Below are positions 7,781 through 16,336 of a stretch of 64,000 nucleotides of DNA, one piece after another (position 1 is the first letter of the stretch; each line of letters starts with the position of its first letter). The DNA is from Mailhella massiliensis. Lineage in GTDB: Bacteria > Desulfobacterota > Desulfovibrionia > Desulfovibrionales > Desulfovibrionaceae. Under the pieces are notes generated by a model that saw only the letters and a program-made list of their open reading frames with translations, had not been told where the DNA came from and did not search any database. Both the position numbers and the translations under genes were made by a program. The DNA is taken from the NCBI RefSeq assembly GCF_900155525.1, contig NZ_LT706951.1, forward strand, positions 596,508 through 660,507, in the 5' to 3' direction.

Positions 7781-10700
7781 ATGCGGAAACCTCGCCTTGG
7801 AACGGTACTTCTGCTTCTGTGGGGGATTTTTCTCACCTCCATGGTCTACGGTTACCTCGCATGGCTTCAGCCATCGCGTCTGTCCTCCACCGTGTCCCAG
7901 CTTCTGGAATCGAAGCTCGGCGTACAGTGCAGCATAGGCGAGGTATCCCTTTCCCTGTTTCCCCTGCCCACGCTCCACGCGAGCGATCTCAGCCTTCTGC
8001 GCGGCAGCATGAACCATATGGAGCTGCACATCCGGCGCGCCCATATCCAGATAAGCTATTTTTCCCTGCTCCGCCTCAGGCCCGTCATCCGCTCCCTCCG
8101 GCTGGAAAGCCCCACGCTCGACGTTTCGGCCGATCAGCTCTCCCCTGTCGAAAAGGAAAAAGAACAGCCCTTCGCCTCCTTCACGCTGCCGAAGCTCCCG
8201 CGCAGCGTCATCGGCGTGCGCATCGTCATGGAAAACGGAACCTGCCGCCTCATCGGCGCGGAAGGCAGGGGCAGTCTCGCCCTTTCCGGCATTCAGGCGG
8301 ATTCCCGCCTGCCGGGGCTTCTGCCGGGGCATCTCAACCTTGCCGTGGAGAACATGCGCCTCGCCCTGCCTTCCGGGCTGGAAATTTCGGCCAGGGATTC
8401 GCGCCTGTCCCTCGCTTCCCTGCGCCGGGGCCTGAGCGGCGTATGGAACGGGAGCGTGCAGCTTTCCTCAGAAATGCAGCTCGGCGCGCTCGATGCCGTG
8501 CTGGGCAGGGAAATTTCCGCCCCCTACCGCTATTTCCCCATGACAAAGCCCCTCGCTCTGGACTTTTCCGCCGATTTCACCGCCTCGCCCGAATCGGGCA
8601 GCTACAGCGCGCAGGGCAAGGCCGCAGCCTCGGCCACGCTCACCATGAACGGGCATCCCGTGCCCATTTCCCTGGCCGTGCGCTTCCACATGCCCGACCT
8701 TGCAACGCCCGTCACCATAGCGGAGGCCGACGCCCGCATGGGCGACGACCATGTCACCCTCTACGGCAATGTCTCCGGCCTCACGGAAGCCTCTCCCCTG
8801 TTCCGGGGCCGGGCCGACATCCATCATTTCAGCCTCATCCGCTGGTTCGGTTTCGGGCGGCTCATGGACCCGGGCCTTCAGCAGGCGCTGGACAATATCA
8901 CAGGTTCTTTCGAGAGTATGGAACTCAGCCCCAGGGGCATCGTCGTTCCCCGTCTCAAGGCCGTGGTGCAGGATATCCCTCTGGAAGGCGAAGGAAGCTG
9001 CCGGGAATTTCTCAAGCCCGACATCCGCATCAGCGCCCATGCCAAAAAGGCCGATCTGAACCGCATCTTCCCGGAACTTACGGGCAACATACCCGACATG
9101 TCGCACCTGCCTGCGCCGGTGCTGCCCCTTGATGAAGACGACGAACCTCCGCAGCCTTCCGATATCCATGTAGGCTACGACATACACATAAGCGCCGACG
9201 AGGCCGACATTCTCGGCCTGCGCGCGGGCGGGGCCGACGTGCATGTGGTTCCCGCGCCCTCCCACGGAACCATGCTCGTCATCGAGGTGGGAAACGTGTA
9301 CGGCGGCAAAGGCTCATCCCGCGTCTATCTTCAGGACGACATCCGCGTCACGGCCGATCTCAGCCGCGTTTCCATGGACGGGCTCACCAGAGACATGGCG
9401 GGCTTCGCCGCCGTGGGCGGCATACTCAAAAAAGGCTCGGTGGATCTCACCTTCCGCCCCGGTTCCGGCCTCACCATGCTGAGCAGCCTCAGCGGCAGTG
9501 TGAAGGGCAGCCTGGAACAGGGCCGCTTCACGCTTAAAAACGGCCGTTCCCTGCCCTGGCGCAGTATGGAGGTCAATGCTCAGGCCAAGGCCGCTCCGGG
9601 CAGAAAACTCACCTCCATGCCGCCGAGCATGGATTTTCGCGGCAAATGGAACGTGACGCTCGCCACGGATGCCTGGTCCGTCACGGCGGACGCTCCCCAG
9701 GCCGCCCTCGCCTTCAGCACATCCTTCGGTCTGCCCGTCGCCATGCGCGGCCAGGCCGTCACGCTTCAGGCCTCTTTAAGCAAATCCCTTTCCGCCCTGC
9801 TTGCACGGAACATGGAATTCACCCTTTCCGGCAAGGGCAGCTTCGACATCAATAACAATACCGTATCCCTGGAAGATGCCGTGCTCCGCCACCCGGCCTT
9901 CACCGTAAACGGCGATCTTGCTCTGGCAAACTTCCCCGCGCGCCCCTCGGCCACGGGCAGGCTTTCCTTCTCCACCTCGTCGCTCAAGGAATGCGCCGAG
10001 CTCTTCGGCCTGCCCCTGCCGCAGCTTTCCGGCAGAAAAAAACTCGAGAGCGCCAGGGCCTCCGCAGGCGTATCCTTCCAGGCGGACAAGGCGGAATTCA
10101 CCGACCTTGCCCTTACCGTGGACGACACGCACCTTACCGGCCGCCTGCGGCAGACGCTTCAGGGCAGGCCGCTGCTCAGCGGAGAACTCCACTCTCCTTC
10201 CCTGAATCTCGACGACTACATGGCAAAGGACGGCGAAAAAAAATCCGGCTCCGGAACCTCGACGCCGCTGCCTCTTGATTTTCTGAAAAACAGGGATCTG
10301 GATCTTAAAGTTTCCCTTCAGAAACTGCGGGCCTTCTCCACCACGCTTTCCCATGTGGAGCTGCCCGTTTCGCAGAAAAACGGCGTTCTCTCCATCCCCA
10401 TCCGCGCCGCCTTCCCCGGCGGAGGAAGCGCTTCCGGCTCCTTCCAGGCCGCGCTTTCCCAGAACGGAACCCATGCGGATCTTTCGCTGAACGCCCGCTG
10501 CCGCGAGGTGAACATGCTCAACTTCAGCCGCGACAGGGGGCAGAAAACGCATATCAGCGGAACCGGCAGCGCAGAAGCCGATCTGCGCTCCCGGCAGAAG
10601 AACTGGCAGGACTGGAAAAAGGCTCTGGACGGAAAGCTGTCCTTCCTCGTCAGGGACGGGGCCATCATCTCTCCCCCGCAGGAGGCGCGCGGCAAAAGCT

Positions 10701-11026
10701 CGACGACCGACTTCCGCACCATGTCCATGTCGGCGGCCGTCAGCAGGGGCGTGGCCACCTGCCGGGACTTTCTCATCAAGGGTTCCCTGACCACGGTCAC
10801 CGGCTCGGGCACCGTCAATCTGGCGGCGGAAAGCATCGACGCAAGGGCCACCGTCACCCTTGCGGGCATACCGGAAATGCCCATCACCATCACGGGCAAT
10901 CTGTTCAAGCCCAAGGTCACCTATCAGCTCATCGGCGCGGTTACGGGAACGGTGGGCAACCTGGGTTCCACCTTCTTCGACATCGTGGGCGGCGTGCTTA
11001 CCGCGCCCTTCCGCCTTTTCCAGTAA
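7781..11026 (+). CDS. AsmA-like envelope protein
   Basis: A 1081-residue protein that starts with a short basic stretch and one membrane anchor (about residues 7-29), then a long periplasmic region. The N-terminal ESKLGVQCSIGEVSLSLFPLPTLHASDLSL pattern is typical of AsmA proteins, and the C-terminal 250 residues (rich in beta strands, with SGTGSAEADLR and a final TVTLAGIPEMPITITGNLFKPKVTYQ) match AsmA C-terminal domains. Family members form bridge-like grooves that move phospholipid between inner and outer membrane or aid outer-membrane assembly. Its closeness to the mla operon, 0.8 kb downstream, supports an envelope-lipid role. The start is ATG 7781 after AGAGGG. Confidence 0.8.
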   Translation: MRKPRLGTVLLLLWGIFLTSMVYGYLAWLQPSRLSSTVSQLLESKLGVQCSIGEVSLSLFPLPTLHASDLSLLRGSMNHMELHIRRAHIQISYFSLLRLRPVIRSLRLESPTLDVSADQLSPVEKEKEQPFASFTLPKLPRSVIGVRIVMENGTCRLIGAEGRGSLALSGIQADSRLPGLLPGHLNLAVENMRLALPSGLEISARDSRLSLASLRRGLSGVWNGSVQLSSEMQLGALDAVLGREISAPYRYFPMTKPLALDFSADFTASPESGSYSAQGKAAASATLTMNGHPVPISLAVRFHMPDLATPVTIAEADARMGDDHVTLYGNVSGLTEASPLFRGRADIHHFSLIRWFGFGRLMDPGLQQALDNITGSFESMELSPRGIVVPRLKAVVQDIPLEGEGSCREFLKPDIRISAHAKKADLNRIFPELTGNIPDMSHLPAPVLPLDEDDEPPQPSDIHVGYDIHISADEADILGLRAGGADVHVVPAPSHGTMLVIEVGNVYGGKGSSRVYLQDDIRVTADLSRVSMDGLTRDMAGFAAVGGILKKGSVDLTFRPGSGLTMLSSLSGSVKGSLEQGRFTLKNGRSLPWRSMEVNAQAKAAPGRKLTSMPPSMDFRGKWNVTLATDAWSVTADAPQAALAFSTSFGLPVAMRGQAVTLQASLSKSLSALLARNMEFTLSGKGSFDINNNTVSLEDAVLRHPAFTVNGDLALANFPARPSATGRLSFSTSSLKECAELFGLPLPQLSGRKKLESARASAGVSFQADKAEFTDLALTVDDTHLTGRLRQTLQGRPLLSGELHSPSLNLDDYMAKDGEKKSGSGTSTPLPLDFLKNRDLDLKVSLQKLRAFSTTLSHVELPVSQKNGVLSIPIRAAFPGGGSASGSFQAALSQNGTHADLSLNARCREVNMLNFSRDRGQKTHISGTGSAEADLRSRQKNWQDWKKALDGKLSFLVRDGAIISPPQEARGKSSTTDFRTMSMSAAVSRGVATCRDFLIKGSLTTVTGSGTVNLAAESIDARATVTLAGIPEMPITITGNLFKPKVTYQLIGAVTGTVGNLGSTFFDIVGGVLTAPFRLFQ

Positions 11027-11414
11027 CGCCCCTCCCGAAGATGCGGGGGCGGAAACGGCGCTTTCTTCCGGGCTGCTTCCCGCCGCATGAAGGCGCGGCC
11101 AAGGCTGCGCGGGGCCCTCGCCAAGCCGTCTGCACGGACAGAAAAACAGCCCGGACAGGAACACTTCCCTCTGTCCGGGCTGTTTCATGCATGTTTATTA
11201 ATGATGCGGCGTGAATGATATCCGCCGTCAGGGCGTACCGCGCAGGGCCGCGCCTTCATGCAACGGCTGAGGTCACTCTGCCCCTCGGGCGCAACGCGGA
11301 ACCTTCCCCGAAAAGGCGGAAAAAATCGCGCTTCGCCAAGCCTTTCTCCCCCGCTGCCGTATTCCCTCATCCGGGCGGCAAAAGGCCTTTTTCCGCACGG
11401 AAGCGCGCGGAAGG
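11027..11414. other. Gene-free gap between convergent genes
   Basis: Contains the bidirectional terminator at 11145-11184 and otherwise nothing recognised. Confidence 0.5.
11145..11184. terminator. Bidirectional terminator between the AsmA-like gene and hypC
   Basis: A perfect 14-bp stem AACAGCCCGGACAG (11145-11158) / CTGTCCGGGCTGTT (11171-11184). On the minus strand the stem is followed by a T5 run, on the plus strand by TTT, so it can stop both convergent transcripts. Confidence 0.75.
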
Positions 11415-11675
11415 CTACAGCGCTTCCGGCGAAAGCCCCCCGTTCACGCCGAGTTCCGCTATCTGCCGGAATATCCTGAGCGATTCCTCGGCCTCGGCGG
11501 CATCAAGGCTGCGCAGGGCAAAGCCTGCATGAACGATGACGTAGTCTCCCGGGCGCGGAGCTTCGGGCAGAAGCAGCGTGGAAATATCCATATACGTTTC
11601 CCCGCTGCCCACGCGCACGCGGGCCTTTCCTTCTTCCGGCACGTCCACCACGCATACGGGAACGGCAAGACACAT
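11415..11675 (-). CDS. hypC: [NiFe]-hydrogenase maturation chaperone HypC
   Basis: An 86-residue HypC/HupF family protein. It starts MCLAVP, where the Cys just after the initiator Met is the residue that binds the iron-cyanide-carbonyl unit and the hydrogenase large-subunit precursor. GDYVIVHAGFALRSLD is the second conserved block. The start at 11675 was chosen because the AGGAG site is 7 bases upstream and because it puts Cys at position 2; the two further upstream in-frame ATG codons are not compatible with the family. No other hyp gene is near, so this is an orphan hypC; a hydrogenase maturation protease gene lies 45 kb away at 56971. Confidence 0.92.
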   Translation of the reverse strand: MCLAVPVCVVDVPEEGKARVRVGSGETYMDISTLLLPEAPRPGDYVIVHAGFALRSLDAAEAEESLRIFRQIAELGVNGGLSPEAL

Positions 11676-11781
11676 AGGCATTCTCCTGAAAAAAACGGTC
11701 TCTTTCAAAGTTCGGCCTCTTCCTCATACTCCGGCCGCGCCCGTCATGCAAGCGCCGCATACCTTACTGCCGCAAGGCAGA

Positions 11782-11810
11782 TTGCAATGTCATGCGAAAT
11801 CGGCTAACGT
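11782..11810 (+). promoter_or_regulatory. Candidate promoter of the mla operon
   Basis: TTGCAA (11782-11787) and TAACGT (11805-11810) with a 17-base spacer, 32 bases before the mlaE start codon. Confidence 0.35.
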
Positions 11811-11842
11811 CCGAAAATTACCCCTGAGGTTAAGGTATCAGT

Positions 11843-12616
11843 ATGAATGAAATCTGCGCACCCGTGCTGAATCTTGTGAACCGCCTCGGCGAAATGGCGC
11901 TGTTTCTGTCCGACGCCGTCCGGCAGACGTGGCATTGCCGCCGTCTGGCCGGCAAGGTGCTCCAGCAGGTGTACGTCATCGGCGCAAAGTCCATGTTCGT
12001 CATTCTGCTCATCGGCCTGTTCACCGGGCTGGTGCTGGGCCTTCAGGCCTTCTATGCCATGTCCATGTTCGGCGCTCAGGGCATGCTCGGCTCCCTGCTC
12101 GCCCTCACCCTCATCCGCGAAATGGCCCCCGTGCTCACCGCCGTCATGGTCACGGCGCGCGCCGGCTCCGCCATGACGGCGGAAATAGGCGTCATGCGCA
12201 TTTCCGACCAGGTCGATGCGCTCGAAGTCATGGACATCAACCCCGTGGGCTACATGGTCACGCCGCGCCTTCTCGCTTCCGTGATCACGTTTCCCCTGCT
12301 TACGGCCATCTTCACGGTGGTGGGCATCTTCGGCGGCTATCTTTCCGCCTGCGTGCTGCTCGGGCTCAACGAGGGGCGCTATTTTTCAGGCATAGAATCC
12401 AGCGTCACCCTGCACGATGTGGAAGGCTGCTTCCTCAAGGCGGCGGTGTTCGCCGTCATCGTCATCACCGTATGCTGCTTCCAGGGCTACAACGCCCACA
12501 GAAGAAGCGACGGCAAGGGGGCCGAGGCCGTGGGCAACGCCACCACCTCCGCCGTGGTCATGAGCTGCGTGCTCATTCTCATGGCCGACTATGTCCTCAC
12601 CTCTTTCCTTCTTTAG
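11843..12616 (+). CDS. mlaE: MlaE-type lipid ABC transporter permease
   Basis: A 257-residue inner-membrane permease of the MlaE/YrbE family with about five spans. The characteristic blocks are present: GLFTGLVLGLQAFYAM, LTLIREMAPVLTAVMVTARAGSAMTAEIGVMRISDQVDALEVMDINP (the conserved coupling region, given here only by its key motifs REMAPV, ARAGSAM, EQIDAL-like DQVDAL) and NPVGYMVTPR. It forms the membrane core of the MlaFEDB complex that moves phospholipids between the membranes. It is the first gene of a five-gene run in which mlaF follows after 8 bases. No MlaB (STAS) gene is visible in the operon. Confidence 0.92.
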   Translation: MNEICAPVLNLVNRLGEMALFLSDAVRQTWHCRRLAGKVLQQVYVIGAKSMFVILLIGLFTGLVLGLQAFYAMSMFGAQGMLGSLLALTLIREMAPVLTAVMVTARAGSAMTAEIGVMRISDQVDALEVMDINPVGYMVTPRLLASVITFPLLTAIFTVVGIFGGYLSACVLLGLNEGRYFSGIESSVTLHDVEGCFLKAAVFAVIVITVCCFQGYNAHRRSDGKGAEAVGNATTSAVVMSCVLILMADYVLTSFLL

Positions 12617-12624
12617 AGGCGCGC

Positions 12625-13446
12625 ATGAACCAGCAGGCCTGGGATATCAGCATAGAACATCTGGACGGCGGCTATGAAGGCCGCCTCGTCCTTCAGGATT
12701 TTTCCGCGGTACTGCCCGCCGGAACCATCACCACCATTCTCGGGGAATCCGGCTGCGGCAAGACCACGCTGCTGCGCCTGCTTCTGGGGCTGAACCGCCC
12801 CTCCGCCGGGCGCATTCTCATAGGCGGGCGCGACGTGTGCAACATGTCGGAAAAGCAGTTCCGCAAGCTGCGCCGCCGCTTCGGCGTGCTCTTTCAGGAC
12901 GGAGCGCTCATAAGTTCCCTCACCCTTGCGGAAAACGTGGCCCTGCCCCTCGTGGAACACACCACCGTTGCCCGGAAGACGCTGCGGGAAGCGGCCCTGC
13001 GCACTCTCGAACTTGTGGGGCTGAAGGACTTTGCCGACTATTATCCCGGAGAGCTTTCGGGCGGCATGCGCAAGCGCGCAGGTCTGGCCCGCGCCATCGT
13101 CACGGAACCGCCCGTGCTTTTCTGCGACGAACCCACCTCCGGGCTCGACCCCATCACCGCCGCCCAGATGGATCAGCTCCTTCTGGACATGAAGGCCTGC
13201 TACCCCTCCATGACCACCGTGGTGGTCACCCACGATCTCGGCAGTGTGGACCATATTGCCGGGCATGTGCTGGTGCTCAGAAGCGGCAGGGCGGCCTTTG
13301 CAGGCACCAGAGAAGAACTGAAGGCGTCGCAGGATGCGTACCTGCGCCGCTTCCTTGACCGTAAATTCGAAGAATCCCGCCGTATGGCGGCCCCGCCTCT
13401 GGACAGCTCCGTGCGCCGGGCCCTCGCCGAATGGCTGGACGATTAA
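12625..13446 (+). CDS. mlaF: MlaF-type ABC transporter ATPase
   Basis: A 273-residue ABC ATPase: Walker A GESGCGKTT near residues 40-48, the Q-loop in VLFQDGAL, the signature LSGGM in GELSGGMRKRAGLARAI, Walker B VLFCDEP and the switch histidine in VVVTHD. The GALISSLT and KRAGLARA wording is typical of the MlaF/Ttg2A branch. It powers lipid transport through MlaE. ATG 12625 follows the mlaE stop by 8 bases with a GAGG site; the much longer upstream frame is a shadow of mlaE. mlaD begins 10 bases after its stop. Confidence 0.93.
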   Translation: MNQQAWDISIEHLDGGYEGRLVLQDFSAVLPAGTITTILGESGCGKTTLLRLLLGLNRPSAGRILIGGRDVCNMSEKQFRKLRRRFGVLFQDGALISSLTLAENVALPLVEHTTVARKTLREAALRTLELVGLKDFADYYPGELSGGMRKRAGLARAIVTEPPVLFCDEPTSGLDPITAAQMDQLLLDMKACYPSMTTVVVTHDLGSVDHIAGHVLVLRSGRAAFAGTREELKASQDAYLRRFLDRKFEESRRMAAPPLDSSVRRALAEWLDD

Positions 13447-13456
13447 CGAGGAAGCT

Positions 13457-13900
13457 ATGTCTGCTGCAAAAAACACCGTCGTCGGAGTGTTCGTGGTCAT
13501 CGGCCTTGTCTGCGTGACCTACCTCACCATCAAGCTGGGCCGCATGGAAGTTCTCGGAGACAACGGCTACACCGTCACGGCCCGCTTCTCTTCCGTGGCC
13601 GGTCTGAGAACGGGCGCAAGCGTGGAAATCGCGGGCGTGTCCATAGGGCGAGTGTCGGCCATACGCCTGGATACGAAGGATTATACCGCCCATGTGGACC
13701 TGCGCATCAACGAGGGCGTGCCCCTTTCCGAAGACGTCATGGCTTCGGTAAAAACCAGCGGTCTCATCGGCGACAAATACATTGCCATCACCCCCGGCGG
13801 ATCGGAAGAACTGCTCGCTCCGGGCAGCCTCATCACCGATACGGAACCGGCTCTCGACCTTGAAGCCCTTATCGGCAAAGTTGTTTTCGGAGGCGTATAA
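13457..13900 (+). CDS. mlaD: MlaD-type MCE-domain lipid-binding protein
   Basis: A 147-residue protein with one N-terminal membrane span (about residues 7-26, VVGVFVVIGLVCVTYLTIKL) followed by an MCE domain, with the typical YTVTARFSSVAGLRTGASVEIAG-like pattern (key motifs ARFSSVAGL and VEIAGV.IG) and LIGDKYI. MlaD hexamers form a ring on top of MlaE that passes lipid into the periplasm. The length matches short MlaD proteins. It is 10 bases after mlaF and 3 bases before mlaC, with AACGAGGAAG as the ribosome-binding site. Confidence 0.92.
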   Translation: MSAAKNTVVGVFVVIGLVCVTYLTIKLGRMEVLGDNGYTVTARFSSVAGLRTGASVEIAGVSIGRVSAIRLDTKDYTAHVDLRINEGVPLSEDVMASVKTSGLIGDKYIAITPGGSEELLAPGSLITDTEPALDLEALIGKVVFGGV

Positions 13901-13903
13901 GCC

Positions 13904-14530
13904 ATGAAATTCAAGCTGTTCATTCTTTCCCTCATCGTTTTTTCCCTGGCGGCCCTGCCTGCCTTCGCCGCGCCCATGACGGCCCGGCAGACGGCGGAAG
14001 CCGGGGCGGAGCGCATTCTCGCCCTGCTCGGCGATCCCGCCTTCAAAACGCCCGAGGGCAAGCCCGCCATCCGTGAGAAAATCGAAGCGGAAGTGCTCAA
14101 TCTCTTCGACTTCGAGGAATTCTCCACCCGTACCGTGGGCCCCACCTGGCGGCAGTTCACCCCTCGGCAGAAGGAAGAGTTCAAAACCGCCTTCACCGAA
14201 CTTCTGCGCAACACCTACATCGACACGCTGGATGAATACAACGGCCAGAAGGTGCGCTTCACCGGCGAGGTGAGCGGCGGCAACGGCAAGCGCGTGGAAG
14301 TGCAGATGGAATTTCTGGCCGACCAGAAGGTCTACCCCGTGGCCTTCCGTATGCTGGAAAAGAACAACCGCTGGGTGGTGTACGACGTGCTCATCGAAGG
14401 CATCAGCATGATCAAGAACTACCGCGACCAGTTCCGCGACATTCTCAACAAGAACAATCCCCAGGAACTCATCGACCGCGTGAAGGCGAAGGCCGAGGAA
14501 CAGAAAAACAAAAAGAAGGAAGCGAAGTAA
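13904..14530 (+). CDS. mlaC: MlaC-type periplasmic phospholipid-binding protein
   Basis: A 208-residue exported protein. A signal peptide ends at about residue 22 (ALPAFAAP). The mature part is a Ttg2D/MlaC domain: FDFEEFSTRTVGPTWRQFTPRQKEEF, FTELLRNTYIDTL and WVVYDVLIEGISMIKNYRDQF are the usual conserved stretches. MlaC ferries phospholipid across the periplasm between the MlaA complex and MlaFED. Its end is Lys-rich (EEQKNKKKEAK). The TAA stop overlaps the mlaA ATG by one base, so translation of the two is coupled. Confidence 0.92.
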   Translation: MKFKLFILSLIVFSLAALPAFAAPMTARQTAEAGAERILALLGDPAFKTPEGKPAIREKIEAEVLNLFDFEEFSTRTVGPTWRQFTPRQKEEFKTAFTELLRNTYIDTLDEYNGQKVRFTGEVSGGNGKRVEVQMEFLADQKVYPVAFRMLEKNNRWVVYDVLIEGISMIKNYRDQFRDILNKNNPQELIDRVKAKAEEQKNKKKEAK

Positions 14531-15396
14531 TGCCACGCCTGCTTTTCGCCGCCCTCCTCGCGCTGGCGCTCGCCTGCTCTGCGGCCTGCTCCGCGCATAA
14601 GGAGGCCTCCCCCGTTGCGGATACGGAAATCTCCGCCCCCGCGCAGGAGCTTTCCGCCGCTCCCGAGCCCGCCGATACGGAAGACTACGGCGGCCTGGAC
14701 GACTACGACGATTTCAGCGAGGAGGACGCGGCCCTTCAGAACGACCCGCTGGAAGGCTGGAACCGCTTCTGGTTCCGTGTGAACGACTGGTTCCTCCAGT
14801 ATCTGGTCAAGCCTCTGCACAAGGGCTACGCCTTCATCGTGCCGGAAGCCATCCGTTCCGGCATCAGCAACTTCGCCCACAACGTCACCTTCCCGGTACG
14901 CATGGCCAACAGCCTGCTTCAGGGCGAATTCGCCCAGGCGGGCGTGGAATTCGACCGTTCTCTGGTCAACTTCATGGTCAGCCTCGGCTTTGCCGACGTG
15001 GCGAGCCAGAGCAAACCGCTGTACCCCTACCGGCCGGAAACGGAAAACTTCGACTATACGCTCGGCGTATGGGGCGTGCCCGACGGGCCGTACTTCATCA
15101 TTCCCTTCCTCGGCCCGTCCACCGTACGCGGGGCCGTGGGCGAAACGGGCGACGCCTTCATGAAGCCGCAGGACTACCTTCTCGGCTGGGAAATCAGCAT
15201 TGCCGGCAGCGCGTTCTTCGCCTTCAACAACGCCGATTCGCTGTACAAGGCCTACGACCAGATCACCGAATCCGCTCTGGAACCCTATGTGGCCCTCAGA
15301 AACGCCTACCTCAGCATGAGGAGGAATCAGCAGCTCAACCTTACGCTGACCTCCAACGCGCAGGACAAGCTTCCTGCCGATACCGTACAGGAATGA
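14530..15396 (+). CDS. mlaA: MlaA (VacJ) outer-membrane lipoprotein
   Basis: A 288-residue predicted lipoprotein. The N-terminal hydrophobic leader ends in two possible lipobox cysteines (Cys16 after ALA and Cys20 after SAA). After an acidic linker comes the MlaA domain with DPLEGWNRFWFRVND, FPVRMANSLLQGEF, FMVSLGFADVAS, GVWGVPDGPYFIIPFLGPSTVRG and DYLLGWEI, the hallmarks of the family. MlaA removes misplaced phospholipid from the outer leaflet of the outer membrane and hands it to MlaC. Having mlaA in the same operon as mlaEFDC, unlike in E. coli, is common in delta-proteobacteria. A one-base overlap links it to mlaC. Confidence 0.92.
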   Translation: MPRLLFAALLALALACSAACSAHKEASPVADTEISAPAQELSAAPEPADTEDYGGLDDYDDFSEEDAALQNDPLEGWNRFWFRVNDWFLQYLVKPLHKGYAFIVPEAIRSGISNFAHNVTFPVRMANSLLQGEFAQAGVEFDRSLVNFMVSLGFADVASQSKPLYPYRPETENFDYTLGVWGVPDGPYFIIPFLGPSTVRGAVGETGDAFMKPQDYLLGWEISIAGSAFFAFNNADSLYKAYDQITESALEPYVALRNAYLSMRRNQQLNLTLTSNAQDKLPADTVQE

Positions 15397-15507
15397 TCCG
15401 GGTGCGGGGCGCGGAAAAAGGCCGCGCCCCGCATCCCCGGCAAAACAAGCGACAGCCGCCGCACAACGCGCCCTTTGTCGGGAAACGCTTTTTTCAGGAG
15501 ACTTACC

Positions 15508-16005
15508 GTGGCAAAAGCAGACCGCTATCATAAAACCTTCCCCGTCACCTGGGAACAGCTCCACCGCGACGCCAAGGCCCTCGCCTGGCGGCTTCTGGAA
15601 CGCGGCGTCTTCACCAGAATCGTGGCCGTAACCCGGGGCGGACTCATTCCCGCAGGCATTATCGCGCGGGAACTCAACATCCGTCACATCGACACCGCCT
15701 GCATCATGCTCTACAACTACCGTGAGGAAAGCGACGCCGAAACCGTGCTCAAGAATGCCGATCCCTCCTTCAACGAGCCCGATACCCTCGTCATCGACGA
15801 CCTCGTGGATACCGGACACACGGCGCAGATTCTGCGCGCGGCGCTCCCCAAGGCACACTTCGCCACGCTGTACGCCAAGCCCGAAGGCATTCCCCTGGTG
15901 GACACCTACGTCACGGAACTGAGTCAGGATACCTGGGTGCTTTTCCCCTGGGATTCGGACATACAGTACGCCAAACCCATTATCGATCTGAAGCACGAAG
16001 CTTAG
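15508..16005 (+). CDS. gpt: Xanthine-guanine phosphoribosyltransferase
   Basis: A 165-residue type I phosphoribosyltransferase. TLVIDDLVDTGHT is the PRPP-binding motif (about residues 90-102), preceded by VAVTRGGLIPAGIIARELNIRHIDT, and WVLFPWDSD near the end is typical of bacterial Gpt. It converts xanthine or guanine with PRPP to XMP or GMP in purine salvage. GTG 15508 was chosen because CAGGAG lies 8 bases upstream. It is 111 bases after mlaA, may be read from the same transcript, and is followed by a strong terminator. Confidence 0.9.
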   Translation: MAKADRYHKTFPVTWEQLHRDAKALAWRLLERGVFTRIVAVTRGGLIPAGIIARELNIRHIDTACIMLYNYREESDAETVLKNADPSFNEPDTLVIDDLVDTGHTAQILRAALPKAHFATLYAKPEGIPLVDTYVTELSQDTWVLFPWDSDIQYAKPIIDLKHEA

Positions 16006-16007
16006 GC

Positions 16008-16038
16008 AGAGGCCGGGGCAACCCCGGCCTCTGTTTTT
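16008..16038 (+). terminator. Rho-independent terminator after gpt
   Basis: An 11-bp perfect stem AGAGGCCGGGG (16008-16018) / CCCCGGCCTCT (16022-16032) followed by G and T5, starting 2 bases after the gpt stop codon. Confidence 0.9.
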
Positions 16039-16336
16039 CCGATTCCCGCCCCTGCCTTTTCCAGAAAGCCCCGCGGGAAGGTTCTGGTCAGGCCGCTGAA
16101 CGGCATCGCCTTTTCCCTCCGCTGCGGGCCGTTCGCCCTCTCCCCTCCCCCATGCTCTTCCCTCTCCCTCGCTTTTGCGTGAGGCGTGCGTTCTTCCGGC
16201 GGAACACGCGGCAGATTCTTTTCCCGCCTCTTCCCGCGTTTTCCGCACCAGCGCCTTTTTCCGCGTAAAAAACAGCAAAAAACATCCCCGGAGAAAAATT
16301 TCCCCCGGGGATGACCATGTTCTTTGGCGGATGCGG
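16039..16336. other. Gene-free gap between convergent genes
   Basis: About 300 bases with a pyrimidine-rich plus strand. Apart from the minus-strand terminator at 16277-16313 nothing is recognised. Confidence 0.5.
16277..16313 (-). terminator. Rho-independent terminator of the Tat-exported HD protein gene
   Basis: On the minus strand a 9-bp stem CATCCCCGG / CCGGGGATG (16283-16291 with 16305-16313) is followed by a T6 run and a second T-rich run, 24 bases after the gene's stop codon. Confidence 0.85.
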
